A DNA stretch of 64,000 nucleotides, taken from assembly GCF_038396675.1 (NCBI RefSeq), contig NC_088928.1:54070001-54134000 (forward strand), given 5' to 3'. This document shows, in pieces, positions 34,663-46,500 of this stretch. The translations under genes were made by a program, and so were the position numbers. This stretch comes from Hydra vulgaris. Lineage: Eukaryota > Cnidaria > Hydrozoa > Anthoathecata > Hydridae. Each line of letters begins with the position of its first letter. The first letter of the stretch is position 1. The notes beneath the pieces were generated by a model. That model was not told where the DNA came from and did no database searches. It saw nothing but the letters and a program-made list of their open reading frames with translations.

Positions 34663-35137
34663 TGGAACAATATTAGAATAGGTATAACACAAAAGTTTAA
34701 TTTTCTTACTTAAATGTGCCAAATTAAATGCATCTTTTTTGGGGCGTGTTAGGGCAGCAAATGATTGGTAATAAACTGTTCTTTACCATGTGGGGAAGCC
34801 AAAGCACTTAGTTTTATGGACGTAGACAGGCGTATTCAAGCTACACATTAAGTACAATTTGGTTGCTATGGTACCAAATTTTACATAGCAACAACTTATT
34901 TTTACATTAACGTTATTTAAGAAGTTTTTTATTCGTGCTATGTACACTATATTAAATACGTGTATTAAAATGAGGTTAACACTTCTTATGGAAGTCATAA
35001 TTTTAATTGGTTGCTATGGATATTTAATTTTTTTAATTTATTTTTGCAAAGTAGCAATGTTGATTGTTATTTCATTACATTTTAACATTTAAAAGGAACT
35101 ATTTAGCTACAGTTATGGATGCTAATATCATTTTAAA
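34663..35137. other. Gene-free stretch
   Basis: AT-rich. Two copies of a diverged block (taaaaggtaagcc / taaaaggaac with ggatgctaatrtcattttaa, near 34482 and 35087) flank it. Confidence 0.45.
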
Positions 35138-35194
35138 CTGTGATAAATGGATAACAGAATTGGATATTCCAATTCTGTTATCCATTTATTACAG
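35138..35194. repeat. Snap-back palindrome, 27-bp arms, 3-nt loop
   Basis: Arms 35138-35164 and 35168-35194 pair around TAT with one mismatch; the core is ggataacagaattgga facing tccaattctgttatcc. Confidence 0.95.
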
Positions 35195-35234
35195 CCAATT
35201 GAAAAATGGTATCAAAAATTGAAAATGCATACTA

Positions 35235-35640
35235 CTCTGGTATCCAGTATGGCTTGTCATTATTACATGCATTGATTAGAACAATGAAACGCTGTCTTCA
35301 CCTTGCTTACAAATTGAATAACCAAAGGTGGCTGGAGAGTAGACCAAAATTAAGTTATCTGTGACTAAAAACAAAAAAAGAACCTAAGATGTTTTTAAAA
35401 ATCGAATTGGTTTAGTTATTGATGTGCCCAAATCTGGAGATTTAGGGACATCCAATGATAGAAATACGGCTCGTTGTTTTTTCAATCTGAAAAATATTGT
35501 GGCTGAAATTTTAAAGCTGGATGTGCTACTGCCGAAAAATTTGCATGTCATCTTGGCTACATTGTCATCAGCTCTGCCAATTAATGCAGATGTATGTCAA
35601 AAGTATTGCTTTGAGGTAAGTTTATTTGTTAATATTGTTT
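35235..35640 (+). pseudogene. Anonymous transposon protein fragment (IGLVID / NTARCFF family)
   Basis: Fragments in shifting frames read YGLSLLHALIRTMKRCLHLA, then KNRIGLVIDVPKSGDLGTSN, DRNTARCFFNLKN, IVAEILKLDVLLPKNLHVIL and ATLSSALPINADVCQKYCFE. I recognise this as part of a repeated, uncharacterised protein family common in Hydra and insects. The last residues run into a possible intron (GAG then GTAAGTTTATTTG at 35616). A perfect palindrome follows at 35669. Confidence 0.55.
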
Positions 35641-35668
35641 CTATACTGAGATGTTGCTAACTTAGCTT

Positions 35669-35737
35669 TGTAATTACATGATTGATTGCCTCTTTTAGGT
35701 GGCTCACCTAAAAGAGGAAATCAATCATGTAGTTACA
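35669..35737. repeat. Snap-back palindrome, about 33-bp arms, 3-nt loop
   Basis: Arms 35669-35701 and 35705-35737 around GCT; core gcctcttttaggtg facing cacctaaaagagg, with two or three mismatches in the outer part. Confidence 0.92.
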
Positions 35738-35779
35738 TGATTTTTAAATTATGATTAAAATTCGGATTGTAATACTTAT

Positions 35780-37015
35780 TCAAAAAAGTTCTTGAGATAG
35801 TTAATTTAAAGAAAGCGTACCTGCAGATTCGTGTTGACGAAGCATAATAGATATAATGAGTTGTGGAATATGAAGGGTAGCGTTTCTGTCTAACAAGATT
35901 GGGTTTTCATTTGAATGTGGCACACAGAGCAATGACTAAAATCTTAAGAGAGGTATTGTCTTTTGACAAAGTTGTCGAGTCTGGGACAGAATCATTTATT
36001 GTTGGCATTGTCGTCATTATTAATATAGTGTCAAGTTGCAGGGTTTAAGGATTTTTCCGATAGCAAACTGGGTGTGCTCTTCGTTCAGCTATCTGAATAG
36101 GATGTCAAGTAGTTATGAATAGGACTCGTTGGTGAATACACGTGTTATCAAACCAGTAAGCAGTTTAAAGGAAAAATTTACAAAGGAAGATCCCGTACAT
36201 AGGTCATGTAACGTCAAAAACACTTCTAATACAACTGTGTGGCAATGCAAGCAGATTAGCTGTTGGCATAGTTTTGGAAGTGGCTGGGGGAAACTGTTCA
36301 TGGCTGGGGAAGACTTGGAAAAGGCTGTTCATGGCTGAGGAAACAAGACGATACGACTCAATTTATTCTTGCAGAGTTAGAAGCCGTGATAAAAGGAGTT
36401 AACCTAATAACAAAATGGTAATTGTCGGCTGGTGGAACTTAATTATCGCAACAAACTCGTTTGAGGGCACGGTCATGGAAAACCTCTTGTCCGTTGCCAG
36501 TTGTCATTAATTAAAAACCTTGTGAAGGAGTTCGGTATACAAGTAAAACTTTTTCTGATAAAGTTAGCAGCAAAAAAAGCTGACGTTTTTACCAGGGTAC
36601 CACAGAACTGGCTGCATTCAAACCAATTAGCAATGACAGCAAATGTTGAACCACCTGGTGGGAAGTTGTTTATAATCTTCATCACTTTGGAGTCAATTGA
36701 ACTCTTTATCTTATGAAACAGAGATTTTCGTAGAAAGGACTTTGAATCAGTTGTTAAAAGTTGTGAAAGATGTTTATTTGTGGATCCTGCGCCAATTAGA
36801 TGGGAATAAGGAAATCTTGAAGTTGGAAAAAACTGGCACCATTTAGCTATTGACGTAGCCCACAATAATCATAGATTTATTTATCTATTATTGATTGTAG
36901 CAAAAGGAACAAGTTTGCAATTTGGAGAAAGAAACAACAGTGTGCTTTCATTGAGATGAAATATTCCGAGAAAGAGGACCTCCGTGGCAAGTTCTACTAG
37001 ACAACTTTACAGGTT
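35780..37015 (+). pseudogene. Ty3/gypsy-type pol relic (RT, RNase H, integrase)
   Basis: Strings in shifting frames: VNLKKAYLQIRVDEA (RT), FCLTRLGFHLNVAHRAMTKI (RT; LTRLGFGLN type), ILAELEAVIKGVNLITKW (RNase H), DKADVFTR-like KKADVFTRVPQNWL (end of RNase H), HHFGVNxTLYLMKQRF (integrase HHCC zinc finger), LAIDVAHNNHRFIYLLLIV (integrase core, first D) and ERGPPWQVLLDNFTG (integrase core, second D). The order RT-RNase H-integrase fits Ty3/gypsy-like pol. No LTRs or gag were seen and stops are abundant. Confidence 0.65.
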
Positions 37016-37275
37016 GAAAATTATATAATAAAACACAATATATTACAAATAGTAAATCGTATAATAAGATATATATATTTTCCTGTAGCTATTTATTTTT
37101 CATTTTTATAAGAAGAAAATAAGAAACAAATCAAATAAAAATAATTACAGTATAAATATATAGAAAAAATAAATAAGTGAAACATAAATTCAATTTATGC
37201 AACGCATAAAAAAAAAAAGTAATAATGTAATTATAAATTAATCAAGCGTTCAAACAAAAAGTAAAAAAAAAAAAT
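37016..37275. other. 3' flank / 3' UTR of the RTK gene
   Basis: AT-rich. On the minus strand it follows the RTK stop; an AATAAATA-type polyadenylation signal is possible near 37088-37096 but is uninformative in such AT-rich DNA. Confidence 0.35.
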
Positions 37276-37576
37276 TTAAATCTCTGCTTGATTAGTTTCA
37301 TCTTTTAAAATTTGACAAGAATAACGCTCATCACTTTGTTCTTCAAATGGTTTCAATTGAGCCGGTTTTTGGAGGGTTCCGTTATTCAATAAATTAACAA
37401 ACATTTCAGACTTTTCACTTTGGAACGATGCTGAACTATAATCATTTTTTTCGTAAACATCAAAATTGCAATAACTATCGCCTTGACATAGTATTTTATC
37501 AAATTGTTCACGTAATTCTGTAAAAGTAGGTCGTTTTAACGGATCTTCATTCCAACAATGCAACATGATATCGTAT
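37276..37576 (-). CDS. RTK last exon: kinase C-lobe end and tail
   Basis: Acceptor ttacttag at 37577. It encodes YDIMLHCWNEDPLKRPTFTE (end of the kinase C-lobe), then a tail of about 70 residues with Y in YCNFDVYEKNDYSS and RYSCQIL, and the stop at 37276-37278. The phase joins CT|A to the previous exon (QPL-YDI). Confidence 0.93.
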
Positions 37577-40500
37577 CTAAGTAAAAAATAGCTTAAATTA
37601 AAAATAACACATTATTAAATAACTGTACAGGTTAATATTGCGCAATTATTTTTTAATAGAGGCAAAATAAATTAAGAAGAGAATTAAAAAAAAAAAAGAA
37701 AAAAAAAGAAATAAAACGAGTAGATAAATTACAGAGGTTGAGAACAATTTTCGGGTCGTTCCATTCTGTAACCAAACTTCAAACGCTCCATAAGTTCATG
37801 GTTACTCATACTAGGGTAAGGTGTTCCTCCTGTTCAAAAAAGAAAAAGAAAAAAAATTAAATGGTTATAAATGCCATTAAATCAAATTAAAAATATTCAT
37901 TTACACTTACCCAGTGTTACAATTTCAAACAAAACAACACCATACGCCCATCTAAAACATATATTAGGGTTTACAAAAAAAAAAAAAAACACTTTAACAT
38001 ATTTGTACACATTAAAGCTATAAATATATCAAACATATTTATTCTTACACATCGCTGTATGTTGTAAATATTTGGTCAAATATGGCTTCAACAGACATCC
38101 ACTTGACTGGTAAACGGCGACTTTTATTGCTCGTGTAGTTTAATTCATTATTTGTTTTTCGTGATAAACCAAAATCAGATATTTTAACATTTTTTGTCGC
38201 ACCAACCAAGATATTTCTTGCAGCAAGGTCTCGGTGCACGAGTTTGACAAATGAAAGATATTCCTAAAGTACAAAACCCAATTAAATGCTCATTAAAAAG
38301 CGAAAATTTAAAACAAATTGATTTCAAAGTTTATTTTAGATTATGTTATCTTAAACAATAAACTAAACTAAACATGCTATAAATATATTTCATCATTAGA
38401 TATTTAAACGTGCCGTAAAAACAGTGTAGAATTATTACTCCCCGACAAAAAAAGTAAATACAATCCACGTGTGATCACACGTGGATTGTATTAACTTTTG
38501 TACATGTACATGTAAAAATTAAAAAAGAACAGCATAAGATGATTTAAGGAATAAATTAACTTCTGATATTTGGTATAGTACTGTCTTCAGATGGACAAAA
38601 ATTAATAACTTCAGTGAAGTTTTGTAGAGCAATATGTTTTTTGTAGCGCCAATAAATGGCGTTTTGACATTTTAGTAATATTTGTGTTAATGTTGCGTAA
38701 GATATAAAGATTTATTTAAATTAATGTTCAATCAACTATAAATATTCCACTCCCAGTTTAAAACTATTGCATTACTCTCAACATCATAAACCTCTTTTAG
38801 TTGTTTTCGAAATGTATGCAGGACATCCTCTGGCAATAATGATAACTTCATTAAATAATTTAACAATAACCTTACCAAAATGTTTATTTCTATGAAAAAT
38901 AATTTAATAAAAACAAACATTTTACTTGATGACACAGAGGTAAGCAACGTTAGCAGGGGACGTTAGCAAGAGGTATTGGTAAAAAAACTAGTTTTGTATG
39001 GTATATTGTGTCGTACCATGAATAAAAAGCCATAAACTATAAAAAAATAATAACTTAAATTAAAAGTCACTTGATAATAACTTAAATTACAAAATATTAT
39101 TTTAATTTCAAAATATTATATCTGTTTACAAAATTATATTTAATATTATTCAGTGTCCGCAAGTAAAATCTTCAAATTGCAAATTAAAACGCAAGTTAAA
39201 ATAAAATCATACTGATTACTATTCCAGTTGTCTTTAAAACCTCATTAGTTTATCAATACTTTAAAACCTCATTAGTTTATCAATACTTTAAAACCTCATT
39301 AGTTTATCAATACTTTAAACAGCTATCAAAAAAGTCATGAAATGCATGCACAAATATTATTAAATTAAAAATTTGAAATAAATTTTATACATTGATGGCA
39401 CAATATATGAAGCCATCAATAATTCATGCAGCAAATTTTAAATTTGCTACACGAATTTATGTTTTTGACATAAACTACGAGAATTTATGTTTTTGGCATT
39501 TTTTTTACCTTTTAAGTTTTTATAGTTTTTAATTCAAGCTTTTAAAAGTTAAAAACTTTAGTTAATAAGCTCAACACTTTTTAAAAAAAATTCTTACCAT
39601 TCCAGAAGCTATTTGCCATGCAAAACTTAACAGGTCATCCGGAGTTATGCATCCAATGTTATTTAGAGGAATATCATATGGGATAAAACCAGAGGTAAAT
39701 TCCTCTCCTTTCTTTGTCTGTAAAATATTAGTATAATTTCTGTAAAAATTTACATATATATATAAAGTAAAAAAAATATAAAAATAAAAAAAAAACTTTA
39801 AATAAAATTATTGGGTGTGTGAATTAATTTATCCAAAATTATAATTTACTTAAAGTTAAGAGAGGAAATACTTTTTATTTTATCAAATGAGTTTTTTTAT
39901 TTTTATTAAAAGAGTTTTACACAAATGTTTTTGCAAGTAGTTTTACACTGTGACTATAATATGAACAAACATAATTTGTAGATTCATTAGGATTGATCCC
40001 TCCATCAAAATTGCCAACTTTTACAAAAATTGGGAAGCATGTAAATTTTTTTTCCTGCCTGATTAAGAATGATATCTGTGGTTCCATTTTTTTATTCTCT
40101 GGAAATTGTTCTGACCCTTCAAACTATAGCTCAATTATTATTCTTATAAGCTAAGTCATTAAATCTTTAACTTCCAATATTTTAACAACTTAAATTTTAA
40201 TTACTTAATCGATTTGAATCCTAGCTGGTTCTACTAGTTAACTTGTTTTTCATTCTATAAATAAATATAGAATTAATACCTCTATAAATTGTTCATTTAT
40301 TTTCGTATGAAATGCTGTTCTCATATTTGGCCTGGTACTTCCAATAAGACTCTCTTGCTGTAAGATAAAGTCTCCAAAAAAAAATTGTAAACATTGTTGG
40401 ACCTGCTGTAAACTTGAGCTTTTGCCCCACCATCATAAAGTTGCATTTTTTCTATTGTCTACAAATACTACCATGGTCGCTGCTCAAGCTGCGCAAGCTC

Positions 40501-43500
40501 TCATCACTTGTCCCATTAACCAAAACTCAATCTCATGCGACTCATCTTTAAGCAAAGTTGTATGCTTTATTGTAACTGTTTCTTCATGCTCGAAAAAACA
40601 TTAATGATTTGGATTTTCTCCTGTATTCATATTTTTCTACAGTCTTTTAAATTATTCTGTCAAATATTTTCTTAATCTTAAAATCTTTTCTTTGCTTTAT
40701 TTTAACTTCTAACTATAATAGTAAATGCTTGCAGTCATGTTAGGAGTGGGTTTTAATCATAATAATGAATGCTTGCAGTCTTGTTAGGAGTGGGTTTTAA
40801 TCATAATAAAATGACAGAGAAAAACAAACTACAACAACAACAAAAAATATGTAAATAAAAATTTGTAAAAAAGCATTAAAATTTTTTATTTCATCTATCA
40901 TCGAGCAAGCATGTGAAAATTAGTTTATTATTATGTTAGTTATATATGTTGACTTATTTCAGGTGCAGAAACTATAGCAACTACAGGTAATTCTAATTCG
41001 AAGAAATATTTAAATGTATGCACCACTTTAAATTAAAAATATGCTTAAGAAAATTTCTAGTAAGCTTATAATTAAAATTTAGAGAGAGTTTTAACCACCA
41101 TTACTGCTTTAATCACCATTTAGAGAACTGTTTTAACTATAACATTCACAAAAAAAAAACTTATATCTAAAGCTTCAGAAAACGTGATAAATGTTGATTA
41201 GATCCAAATTCCTTCATAGACCAACATTACCCCACCCACCATATGCATTTTAGAAAACAGTCATTTTCAGGAACAGACAATAATGAAGCATATATAATTG
41301 ATTATTTTTTGTTTGTTTTTTATTATTAAAAACTTAAGTGTCTCCTTTTGCACACATTATATTCGAGTCTAAATGAATTATTTACTGACCACAAACAAAC
41401 TGCTTGAAAAATAACTATTGAAATAAGTAAAGGGGGGGGGGGGTTATTTAGGCAAAATTTAAAGTTTTAACTTTTATTAGATGATTTTTTTTTTAAAAAA
41501 AAACTTCTTATTATTTGCAAAACCTTAAGTACAAACTCAAGAAGTATTATTAAAATTTTTATTCATTTAATTAAAAAAGGATTCTGTCAAATGTTCAGAT
41601 TGATTAAATTAAATTAAAATTAATGTCAAATGTTCACATTGATCAAATGTTCACAAAGATTATACAGTTACTTTTTGTTTAATAAAGTCTAATATCTAAT
41701 ATTTAAAACAGTTACAAATAATCATAAGCTGAGTTGTCAAAGACCAGACTTTAAAAAACATATTTTAAAAACCAGATTTTAACTTTATCTAACTACTTTT
41801 CTAGATTTGAACATTTTTTGCTCAACGTTTTTTTAAGCTCTAACCAACTGAGCTAATGTTTAAGCTCTAATCTACTTAGCTAATTTTTAAATTCTAAACA
41901 ACTGCGCTAATTTTCATTTTCTAACTAACTGAGCTAATGTTTAAGTTCTAACCAACTAAGCTAATATTTAAGTTCTAATCAACTGGGATAATGTTTAGGC
42001 TTTAACCAACTGAGCTAATAGGTCATAATATTTACATGCTCTGACAGAGAAAGATTTCCTCTACATAGATCTTCTTATTACATTACAATACTTTATAATA
42101 AGTTTTGTTCAAAAAAGAACTAAGTATAAGTGATAGATCTAAAGTAAAGATTGAAAATACATTAAATTACTTTGAAAAACAAATAAAAAGCAAAACCGAA
42201 TAAAAACCTCAAGCGTTTGAATATAGTTATCTGTGTACATAAAACTTATACATGATTCTCCATCCTCTTTTGAAGATGTAATCTAAAAAAAAAACTACAT
42301 TTGCACATTACGTTAAAACACAATCATCATTTGCAAAAATATAATTGTTAAATATGTAACAAAAGATTAACTTATAAAGAAATTATTATTATATAGTTGT
42401 TTTTTATAACATATTTACAATATTTTTAATTAAAAATCGCTGACATTTAAAATCGTTAACATTCAGCATTACTTAACTGTATGCCCATCAATTTGAATGT
42501 GTATTACTAAAAAGTTGCTGCTTCGTAAGGAAAGCATTTAAATTTTAAAAAATATACTATAAATATATACTTTAAAAAATATACTATAAATATATATTTT
42601 AAAAAATATTCTACAAAATAATATTATAAATAAATAAAAATTATTAAAATTGAATAATAGTAAAACTTAACAGCAGAATTCCTTGTTGTTAAGTTATAAT
42701 ATGCTAACATTTTAAGCAGAATTAATTTTTAAGTAAAAAATATTAGCAGTAAAAAAAATCAAAGTTGAAAAGCAGGGTTAGCTTCTGAATTTTTCAAAAT
42801 GTATACAAGTAAATTGTCAATTTTACTTGTCAATTTTACTTGTATAAAAAACAAATATGGTCTTTTAATCTATGTAACAATATGTAAAAAGTACTACTTT
42901 TGAACTTTGATTTTTAGAATAAATAGCAAATGTTAATATGTAATAGGTAAGAATTCAGCTTTGGAGATTAAAAAAAAAAAGTCATAAAAATCGCTATACA
43001 AAATATATACCTTATTGCGGCTATTTCGTAAATAATGTAACAAATCTCCATTCTCCATAAACTCAACAACTAAACATAATGGTTTCGTTATTGTCGAACA
43101 ACCAATCATGTTTACAATATTTTTATGATATCCAATTTCTTTCATAAGTTTTATTTCTTCTAGAAAATCGTCAAATTCTGATTGGTTTGCATTATCTATA
43201 TAAAAACAAATTTAAACCTAATAAAAAAGTTATTTTGTAATAATATACTTTGCATTACAGTATTAGAACAACAGAAAATAGAGACTTAATTTTTCATTAG
43301 TTGTCTATCATCCTTAGGAGAGTTTTTTTTTGTTTGTTTCAATTTGTTTTAGGTTTTTGTAGACAAAGTTCTAACTTTAACTTTATCCCATAAATCTATG
43401 CATTAGCTACATATATGTAAAAAAATAATACTAAATGTAAAAAAAAGTTATTTTATGGTGGTGTGAGTTATGCCTTGCATTGATAAAATAAAAGAGACAA

Positions 43501-46500
43501 GCACAAAGCTAAGGAAAAAAAGCAGACAAGTTTATAAGCTTGGGCACTTATTTAGAGTATTTACTAACAATAACCAAAATGTATTAATTTTACATAGATA
43601 AATTCAACAGTGATTTAGTTAAACCAGAAAAGCAATGGATGTATGGATATATGTTATAATATATATACATAAATAGTTTTTTAACATTAGATTTTTAAAA
43701 TTGAGTAAAATGTAAAAATATATATGTATTTAATGCTGTATATAAATGTCTGTAAGTTAAGTTAAGCTTGCAGGTAGTATATGTAAAGATCATGTATATA
43801 GTTTTGCAGAAGTGTTCTCTGGTGCAGTCGGCTTTTAAAACTATTTAACAAGCACTTATTATAGTCTTGTTTTCAAGCCTGCGATCTGACTCATCTGCGA
43901 TCTGACTCATCTAGGATCTGACTCTTCTAACTACCATTTCATTAGTCTTCTTTCTATCATAAGCAAGGTTTTTGAGTCTTTAATTAATAAACACTTAATC
44001 TCTTATCTTGAATCTAATAACTTACTTACTGATCATCAATATGGATTTTGGTCTTTTTGTTTTACAGCTGATTTGCTAACAGTAATAACCAATGGGTTTT
44101 ATTGTGCATTAGATAGATGAAGAGTGGTTAAGGCTATTGCTCATGAAATTTCTAAAACTTTTCATAAAGTTTTGCATACTGGTTTTCTCTATAAGCTTTC
44201 TTCTTACAGTGTATCAGGTAACATTAAGATTATTGAATCCTTTCTTACCAATTCTAGTATAAAAGTTGTCCTCAATGGACAGCACTCTCTTCACATCCTG
44301 TATTTCAGGGGTTCCTCAAGGTTCTATCTTTGGCCCTGTACTCTTTTTAATTTAAATTATTGATCTTCCAGAAATTCTCACATCTAAGGTGGCATTGTTT
44401 GTTATGATAATACCATTTATTCTTGTTTGATAAAAAGCCTAAACTCTCTGATTGCTTATAGGGGATATTTAAGCTAGAAAAGGATCTCTTTTCTGCTACA
44501 GCACGAGGCTCATAGTCACTGGTGAACTTTAACTCAAATAAAACTCAATTTTTTTCAGCTAATCATTATCTCAATAGTCTAGATCTTCCTATATTTATTA
44601 ATGGTAAAGTACTCAATAAATCATCTTCTAGAATTAACTCTCCATATATGAAATCAATTGCAAAATTAGCATCTGTACATTTACATCTCTTTATCGTGCT
44701 TATCACTTTCTTACTCAGGATTCTATTCTTTATCTCTATAAATCTTAAATCTGTCCTTGTATGGAATACTGTTGCCTTACTTGGAGTGGATCTTCCAATG
44801 ATGCCCATTCTCTTTTAGACAAGGTGCAAAAATGCTTTGTAAACAGTTGGACTTGCTCTTGCAGCCAACCTCCAACCGTCGTAATGACGCTTCTCTTTCT
44901 CTTTTCTATAGATACTATAATGGGCACTGCTCTAAATAGCTAGCGCCTCCTGTGCCATCTACTAAAATTCATTCTCCTGTTACTCTTCATTCAATTAAAT
45001 CTCATTCTTTTCCTGTGAATGTTCCTAAGTGCTCCAAAAACTCTTCTTTGTCTAGTTTTTTTCCTCGAACTTCAGTTCTTTGGAATTTGCTTCCTTCATC
45101 TTGCTTTCTTGATTCATATAATTTGCAACCTTTTAAGTTGTCTATCAATCGTTATCTTGCTCTATAAACTTTGTCTTTTTTCTTCCAGTAACTTCCAACC
45201 CTAACAGTGGTTGCTGGCAGCCTTGTTGGAAGCACAGATCTTGAAAAAAAAAATTGTTTATAATACAAAAAAATTCTTTTAACAATTATGTCTTTTTTGC
45301 TAAAACTGTTATATTTTGTATTTAAAAAACTGCAATGAATAAAAAATCATTCTTTTTTCTCTAGTAGATTTAAACCTCAATTATTAAGGTTTTTCCAGAG
45401 ATCAGTGCACTTAACCAATAAGTTATATACATGACAGTGAAATTTTTATAATTTTTATATAATAGTACTAATTAAATTAAATTCAATTAGTACTATTATA
45501 TAAAAAGGTTGAATTTAGGAAAAAATTTGAAACTCTTTGGTTTAAAGAAATAAAATAAATTCAAAAATAAATAAATCACATTTTGTGAATTAAATTTATA
45601 TATTTTTTAATCAATTGCAGTTTTTCAAAAAAAATAAATAAAAAATAAGTAACCGCATTTAACAAAATCAGTTTTTTGAATTTTTTTGAAACTTTGAAAC
45701 CTTAGCATTGCAAAATAGTTGCATGTGTGTGTTTGTGTATATGTGTGTGTATGTGAAACCTAGTTTTATGGGTTTGAAAATAGTTAAAATAATTAAATTT
45801 GCGATGACTTTTAACAATTTTTTATCTTGCTATGACTTTTAACAATTTTTATATTGCTATAATTTATTTAGTAGTAAGTCTACATTTAAATATCTAAAAA
45901 TCTAAAAAAAGACTTTACTAAACCCATCATTATTGGTCCTAACATGTAGAATTATTATTGGTCCTCCCATATAGAATTTCACATAGATGAATTTCTTTAA
46001 ATAAAAATTCATTGTAGATTACTATCTTAATTTTATTAGTTGCTCATTTTTTTTTATTAATAAAGATAAAAGTTGCAAGAAAAGTTAAACAGATAGAATT
46101 AACATAGTTAATGTGTTTATGATACAGTTGATATATTTAAGATACTTTACATATTACTCTGATATCTAACAGTTGGCATATTTTACATATCTAACTGTCA
46201 TGGCTCCTTTTATGTGTCCTTTTTTATTAGTCTATATATAACTTTTTTATACTTTCTTAAAAAAGTGAACCTTAAACCTGTTTAATCAAGAGGTTTAAGG
46301 TTCATATGCCCAACCCTATGACTGCATTGTAATCCTTTATGCTGGTAACATTAAGTAATGCCTTAAGTTAACAGCTCTCTGGATCTTTGGAATGCTGCCT
46401 TGTTTAAAAAGGTTTGTGTTTTTGAATTATGACTATAAGAGAGTTAAATATGACATAAAAAAACAACCTTTTAAAAACTTTACTGCAACATTTTCCTTGA

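Noticed and set aside
41832..42020. Intact tRNA genes
   Set aside because: Only the A-box half is present in each unit; no B box, anticodon arm or acceptor pairing.
42780..42850. Snap-back palindrome around tacaagtaaattgtcaa
   Set aside because: Mostly a 16-bp direct duplication (tgtcaattttacttg) with only partial inverted pairing.
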